Notes under the pieces: model-generated
The model's database searches: none
Seen by the model: the letters and a program-made list of their open reading frames with translations, nothing else
Told to the model about the DNA's origin: nothing
Made by a program: the position numbers and the translations under genes
Source: Polaribacter sp. BAL334
GTDB taxonomy: Bacteria; Bacteroidota; Bacteroidia; Flavobacteriales; Flavobacteriaceae
DNA length: 64,000 nt
Assembly (NCBI RefSeq): GCF_015767435.1
Contig: NZ_JADWOV010000258.1
Coordinates: forward strand, 18,850 to 82,849
Direction: 5' to 3'
Shown: in pieces, positions 53,225 through 61,430 of the stretch
How positions within the stretch are numbered: the stretch's first letter is position 1
Layout: each line of letters starts with the position of its first letter

Positions 53225-53363
53225 CCAATAGTGAGGATTTCCAATCCGTAACAACAACATTCAAAACAAATCACAAACATTTACATCCAATTCATTTTCC
53301 ACTATTGCATCATTTCTTGCAGCACTAAAATAATAATCTTCAATGAAAAATGCTTCCTTTTTT
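53225..53363. repeat. Direct repeat, copy B (gene fragment)
   Basis: This is the second copy of the fragment at 52173-52314. Its minus strand encodes FFIEDYYFSAARNDAIVENE and ends early after CDLF because of a stop, then degenerates. It lies immediately downstream of umuC. Confidence 0.85.
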
Positions 53364-53435
53364 AAACTTGATGTCACAAATTGTGAGATTAAGTTTAGTT
53401 TTAGTTTACTTCTCTTATCAGATGGAAGTTATTCC

Positions 53436-54743
53436 CTATTTCATGCAGGTTTTCTCCGCTTGCATGGATTTATCTTTTTTCCCAATCGTCAACAATTCAT
53501 CCCATTGCGTGGTAAATCTAGGACTTCTGTGTTCTTTGATGAGCGCCCACTCTTTTTCTCTGTTGCCAACTGTTGCCAACTTTACTTTGTTTTTGCCATA
53601 TTTGCTGTTGATGGCATCCATCGCTTTTGACAAACGATTGTCTTCAACTTTGTGCTCTTCATGAAATAAACTCATTTGTAGCTCATTTTCTGAAACCAAA
53701 TGATGCAAATGAACGCCTACTTTTTTATAACGATAACCAGGTTTGTATATTTTTCGCAAACCTGACAAGGCTTCTTTGGTGAGTTTTATGGTATTATTCG
53801 TGGGTGAATCTAACGTGATAAAGATGTTTTTGAAATATTGGTTTTCGTTTTTACTGAAAAAATTGGTCTGTAAAAAAACTTCAATACAGGTAGCTGCAGA
53901 ACCTTGTTGACGCAATAAATCTGCTACTTCTGCCACATAATAACTGGTCGCTTCTTCAATCAAATGATAATCTGTTAGCTTTTGACCAAAAGATTTTGCA
54001 GTGCCAATTCCTTTTTTAATGTCGGGCAAAGTTGTCATTTCCAAACACGGATGATTATTGAGTTCACGCCACAAACGTTCGCCCACAACTGTCATTTCTT
54101 TGCGCACCCAAGGCAAAGGCATGTTTGCAAAATCGAGGGCTGTTTTGGCACCTGTATTTGAAATTCGGATGGCATGTTTTCGTCCAATTCCCCAAACATC
54201 TTTCAAAGAAGTTTTTGTCAATAAATGGATTCTTTTTTCTTCAGAATCTACTACATAAACTCCCTTATTTTCGGGAATTTTCTTAGCAAATTTGTTCGCA
54301 ATTTTTGACAATGATTTTGTTTTGGCAATCCCAACACCTACAGGAATTCCAGTGTTTTTAAAAACGGCATCTTTAATTTTATTGGCGATTTCGTGCAACT
54401 TATTTTCAGGATACTGAGAAACATCCACAAAACTTTCGTCAATACTATATTCTTCTACCAAAGGCGAAAATGTTCGCAAGGTTTCCATCACTCGTTGTGA
54501 CATATCAGCATACAACGTATAATTTGACGAAAAACAAGCAACGTTATTTGCCTCTAAAATGTGCTTTATTTTAAACACAGGTTCAAACATCGGAATTTGT
54601 GTTAATGCTTTTGCTTCTTTCGTAGCTGCAATCACACAGCCATCATTATTGCTGAGAACAACCACCGGTTTTCCTAACAAATCGGGTCTGAAAACTTGCT
54701 CACAAGAAGCATAAAAACTGTTACAATCTACGAGCGCAATCAT
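53436..54743 (-). CDS. umuC: Y-family DNA polymerase, UmuC-like
   Basis: The 435-residue polymerase has [20 protein letters not shown] (Asp6 region, metal ligand), [23 protein letters not shown] and [11 protein letters not shown] with the catalytic Asp-Glu. The helix-hairpin-helix [12 protein letters not shown], the little finger and a beta-clamp-binding tail follow. It performs error-prone translesion synthesis with UmuD. ATG 54743 overlaps the stop of umuD by 4 bp (ATGA). A second ATG further upstream (54779) would lie inside umuD. Confidence 0.94.
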   Translation of the reverse strand: MIALVDCNSFYASCEQVFRPDLLGKPVVVLSNNDGCVIAATKEAKALTQIPMFEPVFKIKHILEANNVACFSSNYTLYADMSQRVMETLRTFSPLVEEYSIDESFVDVSQYPENKLHEIANKIKDAVFKNTGIPVGVGIAKTKSLSKIANKFAKKIPENKGVYVVDSEEKRIHLLTKTSLKDVWGIGRKHAIRISNTGAKTALDFANMPLPWVRKEMTVVGERLWRELNNHPCLEMTTLPDIKKGIGTAKSFGQKLTDYHLIEEATSYYVAEVADLLRQQGSAATCIEVFLQTNFFSKNENQYFKNIFITLDSPTNNTIKLTKEALSGLRKIYKPGYRYKKVGVHLHHLVSENELQMSLFHEEHKVEDNRLSKAMDAINSKYGKNKVKLATVGNREKEWALIKEHRSPRFTTQWDELLTIGKKDKSMQAEKTCMK

Positions 54744-55105
54744 AACGTGTGTTTGATGATATAGGTAATGACGCCCCACAACTGAATTTCTTTTGTTGAA
54801 TTGCTATCAATTCGAATAATATTGAAACATCCATCCTCAATAACAACTGCCAATTGATTGTCTTTAGGAGTCAATGATTTGTCAATAATCAACACGTCTT
54901 TTTCAAGAATAGCGAATTCACTGAAACTATTATCAGCAACTCGAACATAAAAAGTAGCTGCAGGATTTGCCACCAAAACGTCGTTCAAATCGATTCTTGG
55001 TTCTGTATAATGCGTAGCAGGACTCGCAAAGCCTGTTTGCGTGGAGCGTGCCACTCTATAGCTTTTCTTTGATTTTTCTACCTGTTTTGCTTTGCCAAAT
55101 TCCAT
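54740..55105 (-). CDS. umuD: UmuD-like S24 protein with an atypical catalytic site
   Basis: The 121-residue protein aligns with Umu[21 protein letters not shown] covers the cleavage region (T-G in place of C-G), and [20 protein letters not shown] carries the Ser nucleophile region. In E. coli the catalytic Lys lies in DGEFTVKK; the matching segment here is DGCFNIIRI, where the Lys position is Ile and the next is Arg. Autocleavage may therefore be lost or altered. The gene overlaps umuC by 4 bp. A possible -7-like box TATTTTTA (55109-55116) lies 3 nt upstream of the ATG. Confidence 0.88.
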   Translation of the reverse strand: MEFGKAKQVEKSKKSYRVARSTQTGFASPATHYTEPRIDLNDVLVANPAATFYVRVADNSFSEFAILEKDVLIIDKSLTPKDNQLAVVIEDGCFNIIRIDSNSTKEIQLWGVITYIIKHTL

Positions 55106-55168
55106 GCTTAAAAATAGCAGAAAAAGAAATACGGTATTGTTAAAATTAAAAAAAGTATGAACAAAAAA

Positions 55169-56593
55169 CTACTCCTGCCCCTTTTTCACTTTCCAGTAAG
55201 TGACATTTGCTTTGCTGACTCTTTCCAGAGTTTCTCTGTCTGTGGCGCGTTTTCCTGATTTCATCAAATCAAAAATATCTTTGATGAGATTGCTCGTAGT
55301 TGCAAAATAGGAATGGCTTAAAAAACTGGAATCTTGGCCTGAAGCATCAATCGTTTCAATGCCTTTTACAATCACTATTTTTTCGCCAGCTTCACCTGCC
55401 CTATGATTGCCATGCACTTTTTTGGAAGCCAACAATGCCAAATCATCAGAAGAAACATACAACGTGATTGGTTTTCCAATTTTTGATATCATTTTGGGGC
55501 CAATATCTCTTTTAAAAACATCAGCATCAATATCTGGCGCAGCTAAAATGATTTCTGTGATTTTGTTTTTTAATTCAGGTTGTTCGTTCATCAACTCAAT
55601 CAACGCTTTCGTCAAACCTCGATTTCCCATACTGTGAGCCACCAAATAGATATTTTTTGCTTCGGTTTTTGTCAAATAATCTTTCAGAAAATTTTTCATA
55701 TTGTAGGTTGCCCATTCAATATTGGCTTCGTCAATAGTGTAACTTGTGGTAGAGGCTTGTGATGGCCAACTATAAAAAACGGCTTCTCCTGAAAATCGTA
55801 AATCGAAGGTAATTTGTGCTGTTCTAAAAGCAGCATCTGCAAAAGAAACGTTGTAACCGTGCACAAAAAGGAAGGTACTTTTCCCATTTTTGGCAATGCG
55901 TTCTTTCATCTGTTTGAAAAAATCTTCCTTGTTTTGTTTTCGCAATGATTGCATCATCATGTGCTTGCTTGGGTCTTCAGAAAATTCCAATCGCCAATAA
56001 GAAGGTCTTTCAATTTCGCCCAAAGTATGTGTGTAAGGAACACTAACTACAATTCTACCATATTGAAGTTCGCTTCTTTTTCCGCCAAAACGCTCGTTTA
56101 AATCGCTGTTTTTTGTATCATTTCTATCGGTTGCAAAAGAAACCGGAATTTCAATAAATTCTTTTTTGGAATTGCCTGAAGAAGCTATGATTTTTTCTGA
56201 TGCTTCTTGCTGGAGACAAACTTTCAGAATTTGAGTTTCCGTTTGTTGATTTTGAAGAGTAACATCAATCGTAAATGTGATGGCTGTAAAATTCTGAAAA
56301 GCATTGTTGCCACTGAGCAAACCTATCAATTGTGTTTGTTTAAATTGATTGTAATCCGTAAACGTAATGCTGAAATTATCATCTAAAAAAACCAGAATCT
56401 TGAAAGACTGAATCATGGATTCATCTCCTTCAACAATTTTTAATTGCAGGGTAGCATCATCCGTAAGATTGTTTAAACAATTGGTAAGGTTGTACGTTTT
56501 TGTGTTGTCAGAAAGTTCAAAAACAACTTGGTTTTTTTGTGCATGCGTGAGGGAACAAAAAATAAAAAAAAGAGTTAGAAAAAGGTATTTCAT
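55169..56593 (-). CDS. DUF900 alpha/beta hydrolase, secreted
   Basis: The 474-residue protein has a signal peptide (FFIFCSLTHAQ), an N-terminal beta-sandwich domain (about 20-150), and a DUF900 alpha/beta-hydrolase domain: FVHGYNVSFADAAFRTAQI, VFYSWPSQASTTSYTIDEAN, and the nucleophile elbow LVAHSMGNRGL. EIILAAPDIDADVFKRDI contains the acid, and a late His (HSYF) may be the base. Substrate unknown. It follows ahcY on the same strand but is separated from it by two hairpins, so it is likely transcribed separately. Confidence 0.85.
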   Translation of the reverse strand: MKYLFLTLFFIFCSLTHAQKNQVVFELSDNTKTYNLTNCLNNLTDDATLQLKIVEGDESMIQSFKILVFLDDNFSITFTDYNQFKQTQLIGLLSGNNAFQNFTAITFTIDVTLQNQQTETQILKVCLQQEASEKIIASSGNSKKEFIEIPVSFATDRNDTKNSDLNERFGGKRSELQYGRIVVSVPYTHTLGEIERPSYWRLEFSEDPSKHMMMQSLRKQNKEDFFKQMKERIAKNGKSTFLFVHGYNVSFADAAFRTAQITFDLRFSGEAVFYSWPSQASTTSYTIDEANIEWATYNMKNFLKDYLTKTEAKNIYLVAHSMGNRGLTKALIELMNEQPELKNKITEIILAAPDIDADVFKRDIGPKMISKIGKPITLYVSSDDLALLASKKVHGNHRAGEAGEKIVIVKGIETIDASGQDSSFLSHSYFATTSNLIKDIFDLMKSGKRATDRETLERVSKANVTYWKVKKGQE

Positions 56594-56640
56594 TGGATAT
56601 CATTTTTTTATTGACGGTATAAAGATACAATTTATTGACA

Positions 56641-56677
56641 AAAAAAAATACCCTTACATTTTGATGGTAAGAGTATT
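56641..56677 (-). terminator. Terminator of ahcY
   Basis: On the minus strand AATACTCTTAC and GTAAGGGTATT form an 11-bp stem with one G-U pair, followed by a run of T. It lies 67 bp past the ahcY stop. Confidence 0.85.
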
Positions 56678-56686
56678 GATTCTGAA

Positions 56687-56717
56687 AACCTACAAGGTTT
56701 TTAAAACCTTGCAGGTT
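56687..56717. repeat. Palindromic element with CAAGGTTTTTAAAACCTTG core
   Basis: AACCTACAAGGTTTT (56687-56701) and AAAACCTTGCAGGTT (56703-56717) pair with one mismatch. The core AGGTTTTTAAAACCT also appears in the palindrome after lpdA (39407-39437), so this looks like one dispersed family of terminator-like elements. Confidence 0.7.
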
Positions 56718-56743
56718 GTTGAAGTTAAAAGGATTCTTAAAAA

Positions 56744-58051
56744 TTAGTATCTATAATATTCTGGTTTGAAAGGACCTTCTGTAGAAACACCAATATAATC
56801 TGCTTGTTCTTGATGCAAGGTTGTCAATTCTACACCTAATTTTTCTAAGTGTAATTTGGCAACTTTTTCATCCAACTGTTTTGGCAACATATATACTTTA
56901 TTTTCGTAGGCATCTTTGTTTGTCCACAATTCAATTTGAGCCAACGTTTGGTTTGTAAATGAATTTGACATTACAAAACTTGGGTGACCAGTGGCACAAC
57001 CTAAATTCACCAAACGTCCTTCAGCTAATAAAATGATGTCATTTCCATTGATATTGTATTTGTCTACTTGTGGTTTGATTTCGATTTTTTCGCTGTTTTT
57101 GTTCAACCAAGCAACATCAATTTCGTTATCAAAATGACCAATATTACACACAATCGTTTTGTCTTTCATCATTTTGAAATGTTCAGCACGCACAATATCT
57201 CTATTTCCTGTGGTTGTAATTACGATGTCCGCAGTTGTAATCACGGTTTCCAAACGCTTTACCTCAAAACCATCCATGGCTGCTTGCAGAGCGCAAATTG
57301 GGTCAATTTCAGTAACGGTTACAATAGAACCTGCGCCTTTAAATGATGCTGCAGTTCCTTTACCAACATCTCCATAACCACAAACAATCACTCTTTTTCC
57401 TGCTAACATAATATCTGTTGCTCTACGAATGGCATCTACTGCAGATTCTTTACAACCATATTTATTGTCAAATTTTGATTTGGTAACAGAGTCGTTCACA
57501 TTGATGGCTGGCATTGGCAACGTGCCGTTTTTCATACGCTCATACAATCTGTGAACTCCTGTGGTGGTTTCTTCTGACAAACCATTGATGCCAGCTGCCA
57601 ATTCAGGATATCTGTCCAAAACCATGTTGGTTAAATCTCCACCATCATCCAAAATCATGTTCAATGGTTTGCGGTCTTCACCAAAAAATAAGGTTTGTTC
57701 TATACACCAATCAAATTCTACTTCATTCATTCCTTTCCATGCATACACTGCTGTTCCTTGCGCTGCAATGGCTGCTGCTGCTTGGTCTTGAGTTGAAAAA
57801 ATGTTACATGAACTCCAAGTAACTTCTGCTCCTAAAGCTTGTAAAGTTTCAATCAATACCGCAGTTTGAATCGTCATGTGCAAACATCCTGCAATTCTTG
57901 CTCCTTGTAAAGGTTGCGATTCTTTGTATTCTTCTCTCAATGCCATCAAACCTGGCATTTCAGCTTCTGCCAATTCAATTTCTTTTCTACCCCAAGCTGC
58001 CAAAGAAATATCTTTTACTTTATAAGGTACATACGCTGTTTTTGTGCTCAT
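56744..58051 (-). CDS. ahcY: Adenosylhomocysteinase
   Basis: The 435-residue NAD-dependent enzyme hydrolyses S-adenosylhomocysteine to adenosine and homocysteine. Signatures are [40 protein letters not shown], the NAD site [35 protein letters not shown] and the C-terminal KPEYYRY, with all expected Lys/Asp/His landmarks. It is divergent from the phosphopantetheinyl transferase gene, with two overlapping -7 boxes in the 60-bp spacer. Confidence 0.96.
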   Translation of the reverse strand: MSTKTAYVPYKVKDISLAAWGRKEIELAEAEMPGLMALREEYKESQPLQGARIAGCLHMTIQTAVLIETLQALGAEVTWSSCNIFSTQDQAAAAIAAQGTAVYAWKGMNEVEFDWCIEQTLFFGEDRKPLNMILDDGGDLTNMVLDRYPELAAGINGLSEETTTGVHRLYERMKNGTLPMPAINVNDSVTKSKFDNKYGCKESAVDAIRRATDIMLAGKRVIVCGYGDVGKGTAASFKGAGSIVTVTEIDPICALQAAMDGFEVKRLETVITTADIVITTTGNRDIVRAEHFKMMKDKTIVCNIGHFDNEIDVAWLNKNSEKIEIKPQVDKYNINGNDIILLAEGRLVNLGCATGHPSFVMSNSFTNQTLAQIELWTNKDAYENKVYMLPKQLDEKVAKLHLEKLGVELTTLHQEQADYIGVSTEGPFKPEYYRY

Positions 58052-58070
58052 ATTCTGTATATTTATGGTC

Positions 58071-58078
58071 TATTTTTG
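58071..58078 (+). promoter_or_regulatory. -7 box of the PPTase gene
   Basis: TATTTTTG matches TAnnTTTG, 33 nt upstream of the ATG at 58112. Confidence 0.55.
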
Positions 58079-58084
58079 CGAGTG

Positions 58085-58092
58085 CAAAGTTA
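58085..58092 (-). promoter_or_regulatory. -7 box of ahcY
   Basis: TAACTTTG on the minus strand matches TAnnTTTG, 33 nt upstream of the ahcY ATG. It lies 6 bp from the divergent -7 box at 58071. Confidence 0.6.
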
Positions 58093-58111
58093 CGAACTCC
58101 ATTTTAAAAAT

Positions 58112-58738
58112 ATGCCACTTTACAAAACATTAACGGTCAACGAAAAAACAAAAGTTGTTATTTGGAAAATTGAAGAAACAATCGATGATTTACAGAAAGG
58201 GATTTCGCTTTCTGTAAATAGTAAAAACCGATTGCACTCTATGAAATCGGAAATTCATCAAAAAGGATTTTTAAGTATCAGACATTTGTTGAAAGAATTT
58301 GATTTACAAGATACTGATTTACACTATGATGAACATGGAAAACCACACTTAAAAGATGGGCGATTTATTTCGATGACACATTCTTTTCAGTTTACTGGAG
58401 TGATTGTTTCTGAAGAAAAAAGCGTAGGGATTGACATTGAAAAACAGCGTGAAAAAATATTGAAAATTGCGCATAAATTCACCCCAATTGAGGAGTATAA
58501 AACCATTGCAAATGTGGCTGCTTTGACTCGAAAATTGACGATTGTTTGGGGAGGCAAAGAGAGTTTGTACAAAATTTATGGCAAGAAAAAACTACTCTTT
58601 TTGCATCATATTTTTATTGAAGATTTCAATTTTGAGGATGAAAAAACCACAGGAATCATTCGTTATGAAGGAGAAGAATCCAAACATCACATCAATTTTT
58701 TAGAATTTGAAGACTTTACGTGCGTATTTGCCTATTAA
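58112..58738 (+). CDS. 4'-phosphopantetheinyl transferase (Sfp-type)
   Basis: The 208-residue protein has VGIDIEKQREKI (Mg-binding Asp-x-Glu) and VWGGKESLYKIYGKKK (W-x2-KES-x2-K), the Sfp/HetI-type signatures. It transfers phosphopantetheine from CoA to carrier proteins. Start 58112 is chosen over the long frame beginning at 57914, which runs antisense through ahcY. Its carrier-protein targets are not in this window. Confidence 0.88.
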   Translation: MPLYKTLTVNEKTKVVIWKIEETIDDLQKGISLSVNSKNRLHSMKSEIHQKGFLSIRHLLKEFDLQDTDLHYDEHGKPHLKDGRFISMTHSFQFTGVIVSEEKSVGIDIEKQREKILKIAHKFTPIEEYKTIANVAALTRKLTIVWGGKESLYKIYGKKKLLFLHHIFIEDFNFEDEKTTGIIRYEGEESKHHINFLEFEDFTCVFAY

Positions 58739-58771
58739 AAACCGTTACTTTTACACTTCATTGCACGGATA

Positions 58772-59404
58772 ATGAATGAACTTTTCGACTTTTTTTTAGC
58801 TGCTTATCAACAAGCATCCACTATTGATATCATTTTAGAAGCGATTGCTTTTGTATTTGGAATCGCCAGTGTTTGGTATGCTAAAAAGGAAGATATTTTG
58901 GTATATCCCACAGGATTGATTGCAACAACGATCACTGTTTACTTGTTATACAAAGCTGCCTATTTTGGAGATATGATGATGAATTTCTATTACTCTGTGA
59001 TGAGTATTTATGGTTGGTGGAATTGGTCTAGAACAACAAACGACAGCACTTCTTTGCCAATTTCAAGAACCACTTTTAGGGAGAAAATCATTGGTTTTGT
59101 GCTTGTTTTGATAACAATGATTGTGACTTATGGAGTGTATTCTTATTTTAAAAATGAGATTTTACTGGAAAACTATATTGATATTTTCACTTCTGGCATC
59201 TTTTTTACAGCCATGTGGTTTATGGCAACTAAAAAAATAGAAAATTGGACATTGTGGATTTTTGCTGATATCATTACCATTCCTTTATACGCGTATCGCG
59301 GTTTAGGAATGTTGTCTTTACAATATCTAATTTTTACTATTTTAGCCATTCAAGGATATTTCGCATGGAAAAAAAGCTTCAACAACACCCCATCAATCTT
59401 GTAA
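58772..59404 (+). CDS. PnuC/PnuT-family vitamin transporter
   Basis: The 210-residue membrane protein has about six to seven helices and the family motifs FVFGIASVWYAKKEDILVYP, GLIATTITVYLLYKAAYFGD and the WxxW motif in YGWWNW. PnuC proteins take up nicotinamide riboside, and PnuT proteins take up thiamine. The neighbouring kinase (40-bp overlap) and a TPP-riboswitch-controlled TonB receptor 2 kb downstream raise the possibility of thiamine transport here. The choice between substrates cannot be made from sequence. Confidence 0.85.
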   Translation: MNELFDFFLAAYQQASTIDIILEAIAFVFGIASVWYAKKEDILVYPTGLIATTITVYLLYKAAYFGDMMMNFYYSVMSIYGWWNWSRTTNDSTSLPISRTTFREKIIGFVLVLITMIVTYGVYSYFKNEILLENYIDIFTSGIFFTAMWFMATKKIENWTLWIFADIITIPLYAYRGLGMLSLQYLIFTILAIQGYFAWKKSFNNTPSIL

Positions 59405-59961
59405 AAGTAGTGTTGTTTGGTCCAGAATCTTCTGGCAAAACAACCCTTTCTCAACAATTGGCTCGCTATTATAACACAGTTTGGGTGCCAGAATTTGCAA
59501 GAGATTATTTACAACAAAAATGGAATAACGAACGTAAAACTTGCGAAATGTCAGATTTTTTACCCATTGCCATTGGGCAAATGAAACTCGAAAATACATT
59601 GGCTATCAAAGCAGACAAAGTATTGATTTGCGATACTGATTTATTAGAAACCAAAGTATATTCAGAAGAATTTTATAATGGTTTTGTAGAGGCAACTTTG
59701 GAAAAAGCGGCTTTAGAAAACTCCTATGATTTGTATTTATTGACCTACATTGATACACCTTGGGAAAAGGACGATTTGCGTGACAGACCTGAACAGCGAT
59801 TGGAAATGTTTACCGCTTTTGAAAATGCGTTGATACAACACAAACGTCCTTATATTTTATTAAAAGGAGACAAAAAAACAAGACTTTTCACAGCCACTGA
59901 AGCCATCAATAAAATCATTTCGAGTAAAGAAAATTTGCATTCTTTTTCTACTAATTTTTAA
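59365..59961 (+). CDS. NadR-like P-loop kinase
   Basis: The 198-residue protein carries Walker A GPESSGKTTLSQQLA (about 19-33), EFARDYLQQKW and the second region VLICDTDLLETKVYSEEF with DRPEQRLEMF, like the ribosyl-nicotinamide kinase half of NadR. It lacks the HTH and adenylyltransferase domains. It overlaps the pnuC gene by 40 bp. It probably phosphorylates the vitamin imported by PnuC, trapping it in the cell; nicotinamide riboside or thiamine are the candidates. Confidence 0.83.
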   Translation: MEKKLQQHPINLVKVVLFGPESSGKTTLSQQLARYYNTVWVPEFARDYLQQKWNNERKTCEMSDFLPIAIGQMKLENTLAIKADKVLICDTDLLETKVYSEEFYNGFVEATLEKAALENSYDLYLLTYIDTPWEKDDLRDRPEQRLEMFTAFENALIQHKRPYILLKGDKKTRLFTATEAINKIISSKENLHSFSTNF

Positions 59962-59980
59962 AAAAACAACCCACTAAAAA

Positions 59981-60727
59981 ATGTTTCGCCATCAAGGAAA
60001 AAGCAGAACTTTACAACACAATCTTCGAATCGCAACGATTTTATCTTTTGTGGCAGGTATTGTAAATGTTACAGGTTTTTTATCTTTTAAGCAATTAACA
60101 ACAAATGTAACAGGACATTTCGCTTTGTTCATTTACGATGTGGCAAATTTAGATTTTTGGAAAGGAACAATTTACTTTATTTACATATTTTCTTTTCTTT
60201 TTGGATCGTTTTTGTCAAGCTTTTTGATTGAAAAATATGCTGAAAGTAAAAAACTAAACATATTTCTTTTCCCAACTTTACTCGAAAGTTTTGTGCTATT
60301 TTCCATTGGAATTTCAACTATTTTTATTGAAATTAATTCCTATAATTTAATTGCTTGTTTGATGCTTTTCGCCATGGGACTTCAAAATTCATTTGTAACA
60401 AAGATTTCAAATGCGATTGTAAGAACCACACATCTCACTGGATTATTTACAGATTTGGGCATAGATATTTCTCTTTTATTTTTCAAAAAAGAGGATTCAC
60501 AAAAAGAAAAATTGATTGCAAATATCAAACTCAGAATTTATATCATTGCTTCCTTTTTTGCAGGAGGTTTGTTTGGTGGATTTTTATATTCAGAAATAAA
60601 TTTAGAATTATTTACGCTTACAATTGCTGGAATTATTTTAGTAATGAGTCTTTTTTATGACGATTTTAGATATAAAATCATCAAAACGAAAAGAAAACAC
60701 ATTAGAAAACACGGAGTAAATAAATAA
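59981..60727 (+). CDS. YoaK-like DUF1275 membrane protein
   Basis: The 248-residue protein has about six transmembrane helices and the DUF1275 signature ILSFVAGIVNVTGFLSFKQL followed by TNVTGHFALF. The LMLFAMGLQNSFVTKISNAI region with RTTHLTGLFTDLGID is also typical. Function unknown. It starts 19 bp after the kinase gene, so it may be in the same operon, but its role in vitamin transport is not established. Confidence 0.85.
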   Translation: MFRHQGKSRTLQHNLRIATILSFVAGIVNVTGFLSFKQLTTNVTGHFALFIYDVANLDFWKGTIYFIYIFSFLFGSFLSSFLIEKYAESKKLNIFLFPTLLESFVLFSIGISTIFIEINSYNLIACLMLFAMGLQNSFVTKISNAIVRTTHLTGLFTDLGIDISLLFFKKEDSQKEKLIANIKLRIYIIASFFAGGLFGGFLYSEINLELFTLTIAGIILVMSLFYDDFRYKIIKTKRKHIRKHGVNK

Positions 60728-60740
60728 ATTTTGTCATAAA

Positions 60741-61148
60741 ATGAATAAAGAAATCATCCTCAAAGAACTCCATTTCAAAGCCATCAGAAGTTCAGGCGCA
60801 GGTGGTCAACATGTGAATAAAGTTTCTTCAAAAATTGAACTGACCTTTGATTTGGAAAATTCTGAAGCATTGAATGATGATGAAAAAACACTCCTAAAAT
60901 CGAAACTTTCTTCCAAATTAACTACTGAAAACAGCTTGATTTTAACTGTTGAAGAAACACGTTCTCAGCATAAAAACAAAGAATTGGCGATCAAAAAATT
61001 TATTTCTTTGATGGAAACAAATCTAAAAAAACCAAAAAAAAGAACGCCCACAAAACCTAGCAAAGCTGTCATTAAAAAAAGATTGGAAACCAAAGAAAAA
61101 ACATCCGTAAAAAAAGCGTTGCGTAAAAAACCGAAGCTTGATTCATAA
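60741..61148 (+). CDS. arfB: Peptidyl-tRNA hydrolase ArfB (ribosome rescue)
   Basis: The 135-residue protein has the release-factor GGQ motif in RSSGAGGQHVNKVSSKIEL and a basic C-terminal tail (PKKRTPTKPSKAV, KKALRKKPKLDS) that fits into the empty mRNA channel. It rescues stalled ribosomes on mRNAs without a stop codon. Length is right for ArfB (about 140), not for RF1/RF2. It lies 13 bp after the DUF1275 gene. Confidence 0.92.
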   Translation: MNKEIILKELHFKAIRSSGAGGQHVNKVSSKIELTFDLENSEALNDDEKTLLKSKLSSKLTTENSLILTVEETRSQHKNKELAIKKFISLMETNLKKPKKRTPTKPSKAVIKKRLETKEKTSVKKALRKKPKLDS

Positions 61149-61204
61149 TATTTTTAGTTTTCTGTTTTAAATCTCATTTTTCGTGCTTACTTTTGCATCG
61201 TTCT

Positions 61205-61345
61205 CACAAAGGGGTGCTGATTTAGTTGTCAGTTGATAGTTTCTAGTTTACAGCAATGTTGAATTTTGAACTAAAAATTTTGAACTAAAAAGGCTGAGAT
61301 CATACCCAATGAACCTGGAACAGGTAATGCTGTTTAGGGAAAAAG
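61205..61345 (+). ncRNA. TPP riboswitch (THI element)
   Basis: The conserved parts are visible: GGGGTGC near 61211, GGCTGAGAT (61292-61300) with ACCC, GAACCTGGAACAGGTAAT and the 3' part GCTG…TAGGGAAA ending about 61344. The helix between them is much longer than usual (about 70 nt) and contains tandem GAATTTTGAACTAAAA-like sequence. It controls the TonB-dependent receptor downstream. A short hairpin GACATC-TTTT-GATGTC (61345-61360) follows, without a U run, so translational or Rho-type control is possible. Confidence 0.9.
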
Positions 61346-61430
61346 ACATCTTTTGATGTCAAAAAATGAATTATTCAACAATAACCACAAGAATAATTAC
61401 CTCTTTTTATTCGTTTTAAATTTTTTTAAA

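Noticed and set aside
53343..53664. Two overlapping plus-strand frames over the umuC 3' end
   Set aside because: Antisense to the umuC C-terminus, hydrophobic low-information products.
57914..58111. N-terminal extension of the phosphopantetheinyl transferase
   Set aside because: It is antisense to ahcY and precedes the -7 box at 58071.
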